Below are positions 14,520 through 21,908 of a stretch of DNA of 21,908 nt, piece after piece; positions within the stretch are counted from its first letter, which is position 1, and each line of letters begins with the position of its first letter. Location: NCBI GenBank assembly GCA_964021645.1, contig CAXIAD010000049.1:1-21908 (forward strand), read 5' to 3'. The translations under genes and the position numbers were made by a program. The DNA comes from CANLDA01 sp964021645. Its GTDB lineage: Bacteria; Pseudomonadota; Alphaproteobacteria; Rhodobacterales; Rhodobacteraceae. The notes under the pieces were generated by a model. It ran no database searches and had not been told where the DNA came from. It saw nothing but the letters and a program-made list of their open reading frames with translations.

Positions 14520-15712
14520 AGCCGGAAAAACAGGGCCTTTAGATAGCCACTTTCGGCCAGTTGCGGCATCAAGGGATGGTCTGGCCCAGCAAATCCTGTG
14601 TGTATCAGCTGCCCCTTGCGCCCTGCCCGTCCGATACCGCGCGCAGATGAGTTGCGAAACCGCGTCAGATCAGCTGCGTGCGAACAGGAGCACAACACCA
14701 GATATCCGCCTTCAGACACCAAAGGAGCCGCCAACCGCGCCACACGTTCATAGGCGCGCAAACCCTTTTCCAGCGATGTTTTTGACGGAGCAAACGCTGG
14801 GGGATCACAAATGACCACATCAAATTTCTCGCCATCATCTGCAAGCGATTCCATCACTGCAAACGCATCCCCCTTGCGGGTGGCAAACCGATCTTCAAAA
14901 CCGCCAGCCAGCGCGCCTTCGCTCGCCAATGCCAACGCCGGGGCCGATCCATCCACGGCCAATGCATGTGATGCTCCGCCTGCCAATGCTGCCAATGAAA
15001 ATCCGCCAACATGCGAGAATACATCCAGCACCCGCGCGCCATTGCTCAGCCGCTTGGTAAATTCTTGGTTCGGCCGTTGGTCGAAAAACAAGCCGGTTTT
15101 CTGCCCGCCAGTCAAATCCGCCATATAGGTCGCGCCGTTCATTATCACCGGCACGGGCTCTGTCGGGGCCGTGCCCACCATAACCACGCTTTGATCGTCC
15201 AGCCCCTCAAGGCTACGCGAACGACCAGATCCGTTTTTGATCACACAGCTCACACCCGTCACAGCAACAAGTGCAGCAACAAGCGGCTCAATCAACATCT
15301 CTGCCCAGGCCGCATTCGCCTGCAACACGGCCACATCGCCAAACCGGTCGATGATCACACCGGGCAAGCCATCGGTTTCCGCATGGATCAGGCGATAGAA
15401 CGGCGCATCATACAGACGCTCCCGCATTTGCAGCGCCTTATTGATGCGCGCAGCAAACCACGCCTCATCAATCGTCGCGCTTAAATCGCGATCCAATACA
15501 CGGCAAAAGATTTTTGAGGCCGGGTTCACAGCGACAATCGCCATCTCCCGCCGGTCAGAATCTTCGAGCATAGCGATGCTGCCCGCAGTCAAGGACTGCG
15601 TGCGCCGGTCGGTGACCAGCTCGTTATCATATACCCATGGAAAGCCGTGGCGGATAGCACGCGCGTTGGCTTTTGGCTTCAGTCTTACGACAGGAAAGGA
15701 GGACGACATCAT
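14516..15712 (-). CDS. RlmI-like class I SAM-dependent rRNA methyltransferase
   Basis: 398 residues, close to E. coli RlmI (396), which makes m5C1962 in 23S rRNA. An N-terminal PUA RNA-binding domain (VRLKPKANARAIRHGFPWVY) is followed by a Rossmann methyltransferase with LTGGQKTGLFFDQRPNQ, the SAM loop VLDVFSHVGGFSLAAL, the motif DPPAFAPSK and the catalytic-Cys region LCSCSHAADL. The start has AGGAGG 6 nt upstream and two adjacent ATGs; the first is better spaced. It heads a two-gene unit with the PIN gene. The exact rRNA target is inferred from the family. Confidence 0.9.
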   Translation of the reverse strand: MMSSSFPVVRLKPKANARAIRHGFPWVYDNELVTDRRTQSLTAGSIAMLEDSDRREMAIVAVNPASKIFCRVLDRDLSATIDEAWFAARINKALQMRERLYDAPFYRLIHAETDGLPGVIIDRFGDVAVLQANAAWAEMLIEPLVAALVAVTGVSCVIKNGSGRSRSLEGLDDQSVVMVGTAPTEPVPVIMNGATYMADLTGGQKTGLFFDQRPNQEFTKRLSNGARVLDVFSHVGGFSLAALAGGASHALAVDGSAPALALASEGALAGGFEDRFATRKGDAFAVMESLADDGEKFDVVICDPPAFAPSKTSLEKGLRAYERVARLAAPLVSEGGYLVLCSCSHAADLTRFRNSSARGIGRAGRKGQLIHTGFAGPDHPLMPQLAESGYLKALFFRL

Positions 15713-15788
15713 GTCGCCCTCCTAAACTTATATTGCTGTCAATGAAAGGTCTGATAAGTCAGTTGTTAAACCAACCCTTGATCGGGCC

Positions 15789-16427
15789 TTAGATTGGGGT
15801 GATGCGGCGTGTGATACCACCACGTGGGGCAATGTATCCGGTCGCAAGGGTCATCTCTTCGCGCAGTACCCGTGCCAAATGCTGGGTGATACGGTATTTT
15901 TGGGTAAGACCCTTGGCATCGGCTTCGATGGCTTGTTGGCCGCCATAACCTTCCAGATTGGCTTTGATCTCAACGGGGCCACGGATGACCGCACCAGAAA
16001 CCGGATCACGCAGGGTCACATCAAACACAATGTTATGAATGCCACCAACGGTATAGCGTGTTTTCTCTGTCAAAGCGTGGAACCGTTTTACAACGATTTC
16101 AACACGCACCGGCAGGGCACCATCCACATCAGTCAGACCCAAACGGATTGAGTTATCAAAGATCGCCTGAACCTGCGCATGGCGGTTACCCGGCGCATCT
16201 CCGCGCCAAACGATGTCACCAGCTGGGAAATAGCTGTTTGCTTCTGAAGCTTGCAACGCCTCAGGCACGATTACTTGAAAGTCCGCCAGATGGAACGACG
16301 GTGTCGCGCTGCGCATCTCTGTTGGGATCGGCTCAAGTGGCGCGTTCCGTGTTGCAGTTTCAACAGAGGCGCAGGCCGATACGGCCAAGCCCAAAATCAT
16401 CAACATTACCATACGAACATAAGTCAT
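15789..16427 (-). CDS. Hypothetical lipoprotein (DUF6778-like)
   Basis: 212 residues from the ATG at 16427, preceded by AAGGAGA at 6 nt; the frame continues upstream without a ribosome binding site. A type II signal ends in LAVSACAS, so the protein should be lipidated. The rest is a single domain with beta-strand-like segments (PVRVEIVVKRFHALTEKTRY, NIVFDVTLRDPVSGAVI). It resembles a Rhodobacteraceae family that I remember, not firmly, as DUF6778. It stands alone between the methyltransferase and the glnE unit. Function unknown. Confidence 0.8.
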   Translation of the reverse strand: MTYVRMVMLMILGLAVSACASVETATRNAPLEPIPTEMRSATPSFHLADFQVIVPEALQASEANSYFPAGDIVWRGDAPGNRHAQVQAIFDNSIRLGLTDVDGALPVRVEIVVKRFHALTEKTRYTVGGIHNIVFDVTLRDPVSGAVIRGPVEIKANLEGYGGQQAIEADAKGLTQKYRITQHLARVLREEMTLATGYIAPRGGITRRITPI

Positions 16428-16839
16428 GTTATTCTCCTTGGGCAGATTGCGCCCTTTCAACGACCTCCTCTATTTGGCGGGCAATTTAGGCAAGATTGCG
16501 TCAAATACTGTTCAATTCGGGGGTAATAAGAAGTTGTCTTTGTGCTCAATGGCAGCAAATCCGCTGCTCCAAGCTGTGCCAAATACCGTAAATAAGGCCA
16601 CCAAAATTGCCGCCACGCGGGGTTTTCACCCTTGATTGATCAACCATTTGGTCATCACTACGTTCTGAACAATGGAAAATAAATTCAATAATATCAGTAT
16701 GATAGATGGAATGCCCTCACCCCATAGCGACACCAGAACCGCTGCAACAGCCTCGTTTCTAACGCTCTCACAAAACTGTCGCATAGGGTTTTGATAGGTT
16801 TCGCGGCGAAACCAATCATTCGAATTGGGGCGGCAATTA
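16428..16839. other. Intergenic region upstream of the lipoprotein gene
   Basis: 412 nt with no convincing gene. It contains palindrome copy 2 at 16797-16813 and a short palindrome TTGATTGATCAA near 16632. A minus-strand frame (16626-16784) would encode a 52-residue hydrophobic peptide, MRQFCESVRNEAVAAVLV onward, but it has no ribosome binding site. The minus-strand TTGACG about 75 nt before the lipoprotein start could be a -35 box; no clear -10 box follows. Confidence 0.45.
16797..16813. repeat. Palindromic repeat, copy 2
   Basis: GGTTTCGC-G-GCGAAACC, identical in its 17 nt to copies 1 and 3, in the region after the small gene downstream of glnE. Confidence 0.85.
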
Positions 16840-17109
16840 CTAGCGGGGCCTTGTGCGCCATCCGCCACGACGTTTCGGAGCCGTCATCGTCACCAAACCC
16901 TGCTGCAATACATCCGTCATGGGATGATCGGGGTTGTCAGGGCCATATTTGGCCAAGACATCCTTGATCAAACCCTGCGTGTCAGCCTCTTGTGGAACAC
17001 CCAACGCCCAATCCAAAAAGATCGACCGGCATTGGCTGTCGTTAATACCCTCAATGCGGTAGGCCTCTCGCATCAATCCTTTTGGGTCCCAGATTTCCTT
17101 GGTCATCAT
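16840..17109 (-). CDS. Small conserved hypothetical protein downstream of glnE
   Basis: 89 residues (two adjacent ATGs at 17109 and 17106), starting 6 nt after the glnE stop, so almost certainly in the same transcript. The sequence DPKGLMREAYRIEGINDSQC followed by RSIFLDWALGVP looks like a compact helical domain. The C-terminus is basic (APKRRGGWRTRPR). I believe similar proteins follow glnE in other Rhodobacterales but cannot name a function. No signal peptide or membrane helix. Confidence 0.75.
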   Translation of the reverse strand: MMTKEIWDPKGLMREAYRIEGINDSQCRSIFLDWALGVPQEADTQGLIKDVLAKYGPDNPDHPMTDVLQQGLVTMTAPKRRGGWRTRPR

Positions 17110-17115
17110 AACGTC

Positions 17116-19908
17116 TCACAACTCTTGTGGTGCCCTCTCTAGGGCCGATTGAATCACTTTGCCTGCCATTCCCGTCAGCCCCTGAATCAAGGCCGTGAGA
17201 TCATCCAATGTCGTGGCCTTTGATCCGCGCACCAGAAACGCAGCCCCACTTGTTCCGATCCCGGCACCGATATCTGTGTCTGTTACCTCGCCTTCGCTCA
17301 GCAACTTACCAGCAACCTGTAGGTGCCACAAAACATCATAAGCCTGCATCAAGGCTGCGCGGTCTGCGGCGTCAATCCACCCAATCCCGACACCCGCCGC
17401 CAAGGCAGCCCCCAATTCACGCGCATCACTCCCCGCCAACAAGGCAGCAGTTTGCGCCATCAACTCTATATCCTGCATACGTCCGGCACCGATTTTGGCA
17501 TCCCACGGCCCCGCAGGCGTTTTTGCCCCCGCAATGCGCGCACGCATATCGGCCACATCGCTGCGGGCCTTGGCCCCGTCTCGCTCAGCACCAAGGGTTT
17601 CGCGGCGAAACCTGTCAACTTCCTCCATCAACTCAGGAGTGCCCGCCACAGGCCGCGCCCGCGTCAACGCCAGATGCTCCCATGTCCAGGCTTCCTCGCG
17701 CTGGTAGTTCTGAAACGAGGTCAAAGACGTCGCCACCGGCCCCTTTGTTCCCGAGGGCCGCAACCGCATGTCGATCTCATATAGGCGCCCTTCGGCCATT
17801 TGGGCGGTGACGGCTGTGACCATCGCTTGGGTCAAACGCGCATAATAGGCTCGCGCAGCCAGAGGCCGCCGCCCCTCGGAATACTCGACCCCATCGGCAT
17901 CATAGATGACAATCAAATCCAGATCAGACTGCGCATTCAATCGCCCGGCCCCCAATGAGCCCATGCCCAAAACCATCGCTCCTCGACCGGGCATAGGCCC
18001 GTGTTTTGCGCCAAATTGCGTCACAACTTCGGGCCATAGCGCCGACAAACAGGCCTCTGCCAGCTCTGCATACTGCCTGCCTGCCTCGCCCGCGTCGGTC
18101 AGCCCCCGCAAGAAATGCACTCCGACCCTGAAATGCCACTCCTTGGCCCATCGGCGCGCGGTATCCAGTTTTCGCTCATAGTCTGGCTCCGCCGCCAGCA
18201 AGGCCGCCAGCTCTGCCTGCAACACCGGCATTCCCGGCCAGCCGGAAAAGAACCCGCCGCCAATCACCGCATCAAATACGCCAGAATTGCGCGACAAATG
18301 CCGCGCCAATGCAGGGGCAGTGCCGACCACATCCACCAATAAATCTATCAGCTGTGGATTGGCCTCAAACAAGGAAAACAATTGCACCCCGGCAGGCAAT
18401 CCCGCCAAAAATCCATCCAACGCCAGCAATGCCTGATCAGGATGTGCCGTTTGCGCCAGTCGGTCCAATATCTCGGGACGCAAGCGTTTGAAAATCCCCA
18501 TCGCCCGTTCAGAGCGCATCGCCGGATAGGTTTTCCAGCGCTCAAGCACCTCTTCATTAAAGGTGAAGGCCACTTCGCGGGCGGCCGAATCCGGTGCAAA
18601 GAACCCCTCTGTCAGCTCATGCACCTCCGTCAGGCGCGCGGCCAACTCTTGGCGCAACTCTACCAGATCACGCCCCATCAGGCAGGCAATGCGTTGCATT
18701 CCTTCTTCGGATTTTGGCAAGTCATGGGTCTGTGCGTCATTGATCATCTGGATGCGATGCTCGACCTCGCGGTGCGCGCGGTAATGATCCGTGAGGGTCG
18801 CCGCGATATCATCTTTAACCCATCCTTTGTCCGCCAATTGCGCCAAGGCAGGCACCGTGCCCCGCAACCGTAACTCGGGATCACGCCCGCCTGAGATAAT
18901 CTGCCGCGTCTGCGTAAAAAATTCGATCTCGCGAATACCACCGCGCCCCAGCTTCATATTGTGTCCAGCCAGATCAATCGCGCCGCCCAACCCCTTATGC
19001 TCACGTATCCGCAGGCGCATGTCGTGGGCATCCTGAATGGCGGCAAAATCCAGATGTTTACGCCACACAAACGGCGTCAGTGTTTTCAAAAACCGCGCAC
19101 CCGCCTCAAGATCCCCTGCGGCGGGGCGCGCCTTGATATAGGCGGCACGCTCCCATGTGCGGCCCAAGCTTTCGTAATACCGCTCCGCTGCCTCCATCGC
19201 GAGGCAAACAGGCGTCACCGCCGGATCGGGCCGCAATCGCAAATCCATGCGAAACACATAGCCATCCCCCGTCAGATCATTCAGCATGGCCACCATCCGT
19301 CGCGTTGCCCGGATGAAACTTGAGCGCGCATCATGAAAATCATCGCGGTCAAACCGGCCCTCATCAAACAGGCAAATCAGGTCGACATCGCTAGAGTAAT
19401 TCAGCTCATGCGCGCCCATTTTTCCCATCGCAAGGCACACCATGCCGCCTGCGGTCTCTACATCATCCTCGGTTGCGCCGGGCAGTTTGCCACGTCGAAT
19501 TTCGGCGGCAATCGCGGTCTTTAGCGCCAGATCACAGGCCAGATCGGCGAAATCTGTCAGGGTCTCTGTGACCTTTTCCAAGGACCATACGCCCGCAACA
19601 TCCGCCAAACCCGTCATCAAGGCGACCCGCCGCTTACCCATGCGCAAGGCCGCCGCCATTTGGTCAGGTGCTGTGCTGCGCAAGTCATCAAACAGCGTTG
19701 CAATCGCCTGTTCAGGGTCGTCAAATGCACCCGGCATCCACGCCGCCTCTTTTTCAATCAACCCGCGTAAGAAGGGGCTGCACCCAGCTGTTCCATGGAT
19801 TATGCCGCTTAGGGGCCCAGAAAACTCTGGAAAGAGTGCGGCACTTTCCTCTCCGCGTTCTGCGTGAAAGGCGACGGGCATGCGGGTTATGCGATCTGTA
19901 AAATTCAT
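17116..19908 (-). CDS. glnE: Bifunctional glutamine synthetase adenylyltransferase/deadenylase
   Basis: 930 residues (E. coli 946). GlnE adds AMP to glutamine synthetase, or removes it, to tune ammonium assimilation under control of PII proteins. Both nucleotidyltransferase halves are visible: GKMGAHELNYSSDVDL (residues 162-177), the deadenylylating domain, and GMGSLGAGRLNAQSDLDL near residue 650, the adenylylating domain. The linker region has RGGIREIEFFTQ and the corresponding GRMQDIELMAQ. No ribosome binding site precedes the ATG and the candidate promoter lies almost at it, suggesting a leaderless mRNA. A palindromic repeat lies inside the gene at 17596-17612. Confidence 0.96.
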   Translation of the reverse strand: MNFTDRITRMPVAFHAERGEESAALFPEFSGPLSGIIHGTAGCSPFLRGLIEKEAAWMPGAFDDPEQAIATLFDDLRSTAPDQMAAALRMGKRRVALMTGLADVAGVWSLEKVTETLTDFADLACDLALKTAIAAEIRRGKLPGATEDDVETAGGMVCLAMGKMGAHELNYSSDVDLICLFDEGRFDRDDFHDARSSFIRATRRMVAMLNDLTGDGYVFRMDLRLRPDPAVTPVCLAMEAAERYYESLGRTWERAAYIKARPAAGDLEAGARFLKTLTPFVWRKHLDFAAIQDAHDMRLRIREHKGLGGAIDLAGHNMKLGRGGIREIEFFTQTRQIISGGRDPELRLRGTVPALAQLADKGWVKDDIAATLTDHYRAHREVEHRIQMINDAQTHDLPKSEEGMQRIACLMGRDLVELRQELAARLTEVHELTEGFFAPDSAAREVAFTFNEEVLERWKTYPAMRSERAMGIFKRLRPEILDRLAQTAHPDQALLALDGFLAGLPAGVQLFSLFEANPQLIDLLVDVVGTAPALARHLSRNSGVFDAVIGGGFFSGWPGMPVLQAELAALLAAEPDYERKLDTARRWAKEWHFRVGVHFLRGLTDAGEAGRQYAELAEACLSALWPEVVTQFGAKHGPMPGRGAMVLGMGSLGAGRLNAQSDLDLIVIYDADGVEYSEGRRPLAARAYYARLTQAMVTAVTAQMAEGRLYEIDMRLRPSGTKGPVATSLTSFQNYQREEAWTWEHLALTRARPVAGTPELMEEVDRFRRETLGAERDGAKARSDVADMRARIAGAKTPAGPWDAKIGAGRMQDIELMAQTAALLAGSDARELGAALAAGVGIGWIDAADRAALMQAYDVLWHLQVAGKLLSEGEVTDTDIGAGIGTSGAAFLVRGSKATTLDDLTALIQGLTGMAGKVIQSALERAPQEL
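17596..17612. repeat. Palindromic repeat, copy 3, inside glnE
   Basis: The same 17-nt palindrome GGTTTCGCGGCGAAACC, read in glnE as part of codons for RFRRETL. Copies 1 and 3 also share the following TGT. Confidence 0.8.
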
Positions 19909-19914
19909 AGATTA

Positions 19915-19943
19915 ACAATGCGGCGCGCTTCTTGCAGGGTCAA
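19915..19943 (-). promoter_or_regulatory. Candidate glnE promoter abutting the start codon
   Basis: On the minus strand TTGACC (19938-19943), 17 nt, CATTGT (19915-19920), then six bases and the glnE ATG (19906-19908). Transcription would begin at or beside the ATG. Confidence 0.4.
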
Positions 19944-20213
19944 TGATCTGCACCCTGAAAACCCCACAATTTTGGCGCAACCTTTCCTCGCCCCTGCCTT
20001 TGCCTAACCCGAATTTCGCCGCCCAGTTTCAGATAGCCAATTCCAAAGTGGCGGCCTGTCCGCTAATGCGCCGCTTGCAGGCGGTATTTCGACGATTCTT
20101 GATCTCTCATGGTCGAAAATCCAGAAAAACCTCAAGTTGACGCAGGGGTTTGAAAAATCTTCATCCAAAATTTCGCCGTGTAACTAATTGTTATTATTCG
20201 ATTTATAAAGTTA

Positions 20214-20232
20214 ATGTAAAAAACATTTACAT
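20214..20232. promoter_or_regulatory. Operator-like inverted repeat
   Basis: ATGTAAA and TTTACAT form a perfect 7-bp inverted repeat with a 5-nt spacer, just upstream of the candidate -35 box of the DUF2852 gene. It could bind a dimeric regulator. The TGT...ACA half-sites resemble PpsR/CrtJ sites, but the spacing is 11 instead of 12. Confidence 0.35.
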
Positions 20233-20318
20233 AAACACTTGCAAAACGCTCACTCAAGCCCGATCTATTCAATGTGAAACGGATTAACATACACTCAACG
20301 AAACGAACGGAGACAAAA

Positions 20319-20744
20319 ATGACACCTGTTGCAACCGCCGCCCCTGCCGCCGCCACCCTAGGTTGGTTTACCCGCGCCGAGGCATGGCTGGACAGTAAAG
20401 GTAAAGGCGCGTGGATCGCAGCAATGGTCCTTGGCTTTATCTTCTTCTGGCCCGTCGGCCTCGCCCTACTATTCTACATGATCTGGAGCAAACAAATGTT
20501 CAAAAAATCTTGCCGTAGCCACCGCAATGCCAGCCGCATGCATATGATGACGCCCACAGGTAATTCCGCCTTTGACGCCTATCGCAACGAAACCATGCGT
20601 CGCCTCGAAGAAGAGCAGCAAAGCTTTGAGAACTTCCTACAGCGTCTGCGCGATGCCAAGGACAAGTCAGAGTTTGATGAATTCATGGACGAACGTGCCC
20701 ACAAAGCATCTGACGCCCAAGAAGAACCTCGCGCTGAGGCATAA
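20319..20744 (+). CDS. DUF2852 membrane protein
   Basis: 141 residues, start at 20319 with GGAG 7 nt upstream. One clear membrane segment (AWIAAMVLGFIFFWPVGLAL, residues about 29-48) leads into a cytoplasmic C-terminal half that is highly charged and helical (ETMRRLEEEQQSFENFLQRL) and may form a coiled coil. The match to DUF2852 is from memory. Its function is unknown. It is followed by the RDD protein after 70 nt, probably in one transcript. Confidence 0.85.
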   Translation: MTPVATAAPAAATLGWFTRAEAWLDSKGKGAWIAAMVLGFIFFWPVGLALLFYMIWSKQMFKKSCRSHRNASRMHMMTPTGNSAFDAYRNETMRRLEEEQQSFENFLQRLRDAKDKSEFDEFMDERAHKASDAQEEPRAEA

Positions 20745-20767
20745 GCCCCTCTTCACTCCCTCCAACT

Positions 20768-20814
20768 GGCCCTCCCTCAACAGGGGGGCCTCCCCTCCAT
20801 GAATAAGGCCCCCC
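20768..20814 (+). promoter_or_regulatory. Mutually exclusive hairpins before the RDD gene
   Basis: GGGGGGCC (20783-20790) can pair with GGCCCTCC upstream (20768-20775, one G-U pair) or with GGCCCCCC downstream (20807-20814), which overlaps the AAGG ribosome binding site. No T-run follows, so it is not a classic terminator. Confidence 0.35.
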
Positions 20815-21264
20815 ATGACCTATCCTACATTTGCCCTTCCTGACCCTGAAACTCAGCCCGAGTTTTATAGCGATGTCACCTCCAAGCGCTTTTTTGCCTG
20901 GGTATTGGATATGGTTTTCATCGGTTTCCTCTCCGGCGTCGCGGTCCTGTTGACCGCCTTTACGGGCCTGTTTTTCTTTCCGCTGCTCTTGTTGGTGGTT
21001 GGCTTTGGCTACCGTGTGCTCACGCTTGCTAGTGGGTCGGCCACTTGGGGCATGCGATTTGTCGCTATTGAGTTTCGCGACGAAACCGGTGCACCCTTTG
21101 ATATGACCAAGGCCGTGATGCACACTTTGGGCTATAGTATTTCGCTGTCATTGTTCCCGCTGCAATTGATCTCTATCGTTTTGATGTTGACCACACAGCG
21201 CAAGCAAGGCCTGACAGATCACCTGATGGGAAGCGTCGCAATTAACCGGACTGCAAGGTATTGA
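20815..21264 (+). CDS. RDD-family membrane protein
   Basis: 149 residues. After a polar N-terminus of about 25 residues comes the RDD motif region (SKRFFAWVLDMVFIGFLSGV, with Arg and Asp). Three or four membrane helices follow, with the family's GYRVLTLASGSATWGMRFVA segment and a C-terminal QGLTDHLMGSVAINR. RDD proteins are poorly understood inner-membrane proteins; some have been linked to Na+/H+ exchange. Start at 20815, preceded by AAGG. Confidence 0.92.
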   Translation: MTYPTFALPDPETQPEFYSDVTSKRFFAWVLDMVFIGFLSGVAVLLTAFTGLFFFPLLLLVVGFGYRVLTLASGSATWGMRFVAIEFRDETGAPFDMTKAVMHTLGYSISLSLFPLQLISIVLMLTTQRKQGLTDHLMGSVAINRTARY

Positions 21265-21340
21265 ATTCAACATGCACGCAGGGCTTGGCGGAACCATCCG
21301 GGGCTGATACCCTTCCCTGCGAACAGACACATAGGTTTTC

Positions 21341-21908
21341 ATGCGCCACTCCCTTCCCTTGGCACCGCAGTTCTACGTGACGGCCCCCCAGCCCTGCCCC
21401 TATCTTGAGGGGCGGCTGGAACGTAAACTCTTTACCTCGCTACAGGGCGAGGATGCGCAAATTCTGAATGACACCCTGTCTCATCAGGGGTTTCGGCGCT
21501 CTCAAAATGTGCTCTACCGCCCCTCTTGCACCGATTGTTCGGCCTGCTTATCCGCCCGAATTGATGTGCGAAAATTCACCGCCTCCAAAAGCCAAAAGCG
21601 CGTGATGCGCCGCAATGCCCACCTGACGCGGCGCGCCACATCCCCTTGGGCGACCGAAGATCAGTATGAGCTGTTTCGCGAATATCTGGATACCCGCCAC
21701 GCTGAAGGCGGCATGGCGGATATGGATGTTTTTGAATTCGCCGCTATGGTCGAGGAAACGCCGATCCGCTCGCGCGTTGTGGAATATACCGACACCGAAA
21801 ACCGCGATCTGACCGCTGTGTGCCTAACAGCTGTGCTCGAAGACGGGCTTAGCATGGTTTACAGTTTTTATAAGCCCAACCTGCCGCGCCAATCCTTGGG
21901 CACGCATA
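21341..21908 (+). CDS. Arginyl/leucyl-tRNA-protein transferase (N-terminal part)
   Basis: The gene runs off the right edge; 189 codons are present, of about 230-280 expected. The family (ATE/Bpt) transfers an amino acid from aminoacyl-tRNA to the N-terminus of proteins, marking them for ClpAP degradation. In bacteria Bpt usually transfers leucine to Asp/Glu N-termini, while annotation often says arginyltransferase. Visible signatures: CPYLEGRLERKLF, YRPSCTDCSAC with the CxxC pair, SQKRVMRRN, and the central VEYTDTENRDLTAVCLTAVLEDGLSMVYSF region, shown here only in part of the domain. Start at 21341 with TAGG 7 nt upstream. Confidence 0.92.
   Translation, partial: MRHSLPLAPQFYVTAPQPCPYLEGRLERKLFTSLQGEDAQILNDTLSHQGFRRSQNVLYRPSCTDCSACLSARIDVRKFTASKSQKRVMRRNAHLTRRATSPWATEDQYELFREYLDTRHAEGGMADMDVFEFAAMVEETPIRSRVVEYTDTENRDLTAVCLTAVLEDGLSMVYSFYKPNLPRQSLGTH

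Larger units (their letters stand above)
19909..20318. other. Divergent intergenic region between glnE and the DUF2852 gene
   Basis: 410 nt without a convincing gene. The left part is GC-rich and holds the candidate glnE promoter. The right part (20150-20300) is AT-rich and holds a perfect dyad (20214-20232) and a possible promoter (TTGCAA at 20239-20244 with ATCTAT at 20263-20268, spacing 18) for the DUF2852 gene. Confidence 0.5.

Noticed and set aside
14811..15484. Plus-strand open frames opposite the RlmI-like gene
   Set aside because: Antisense of a well-supported gene; Ser/Ala/His-rich composition typical of shadow frames.
16626..16784. Minus-strand hydrophobic 52-residue open frame
   Set aside because: No ribosome binding site, and the longer version overlaps the preceding gene and the palindromic repeat. 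It could still be real, but the support is weak.
19943..20140. Plus-strand open frame of 65 residues between glnE and the DUF2852 gene
   Set aside because: No ribosome binding site, no recognisable family and poor codon use.

Overview
The window looks like a chromosomal segment of a marine alphaproteobacterium of the Rhodobacterales (Roseobacter group). The evidence is moderate GC, a DksA with one cysteine, a GlnE of the alphaproteobacterial type, and many small conserved genes (DUF2927, DUF2852, RDD, PIN next to an RlmI-like methylase) whose sequences look familiar from that order. No rRNA, tRNA, CRISPR array, insertion sequence or phage gene was recognised.

Left part (1-3834). The end of erpA (an iron-sulfur carrier) and xthA (exonuclease III), both on the plus strand, flank a minus-strand cassette of three genes. 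In transcription order these are a 138-residue peptide carrying seven copies of a [LM][FY]TSGL motif, a 360-residue uncharacterised protein with His/Asp/Glu/Cys-rich motifs, and a 10-helix DMT/EamA transporter whose start codon overlaps the stop of the preceding gene (ATGA). This has the layout of a ribosomally made, modified and exported peptide system (RiPP-like): a multi-core precursor, a maturase candidate and an exporter. The seven motifs are identical in protein terms while their codons have diverged, which points to selection on the peptide. I do not recognise the system as described, and it is the main discovery candidate here.

Middle part (3869-10591). An FAD monooxygenase and dksA lie on the minus strand, separated by a clear intrinsic terminator. 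Then come a MoxR-type AAA+ ATPase, a convergent orphan LuxR-type regulator, and a plus-strand run of GNAT acetyltransferase, DUF2927 lipoprotein, 55-residue membrane protein and CoxE-like VWA protein. The ATPase and the VWA protein form the usual MoxR/VWA chaperone pair, here split by the other genes.

Right part (10843-21908). An M24-fold protein that has lost the usual metal ligands is followed by a cytochrome P450 and an M48 metalloprotease. On the minus strand are an RlmI-like rRNA methyltransferase with an overlapping PIN-domain gene, a lipoprotein, and glnE with a small downstream gene. On the plus strand are a DUF2852 membrane protein, an RDD membrane protein and the first 189 codons of an arginyl/leucyl-tRNA-protein transferase. 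A 17-nt palindrome occurs three times (10723, 16797, 17596), once inside glnE.
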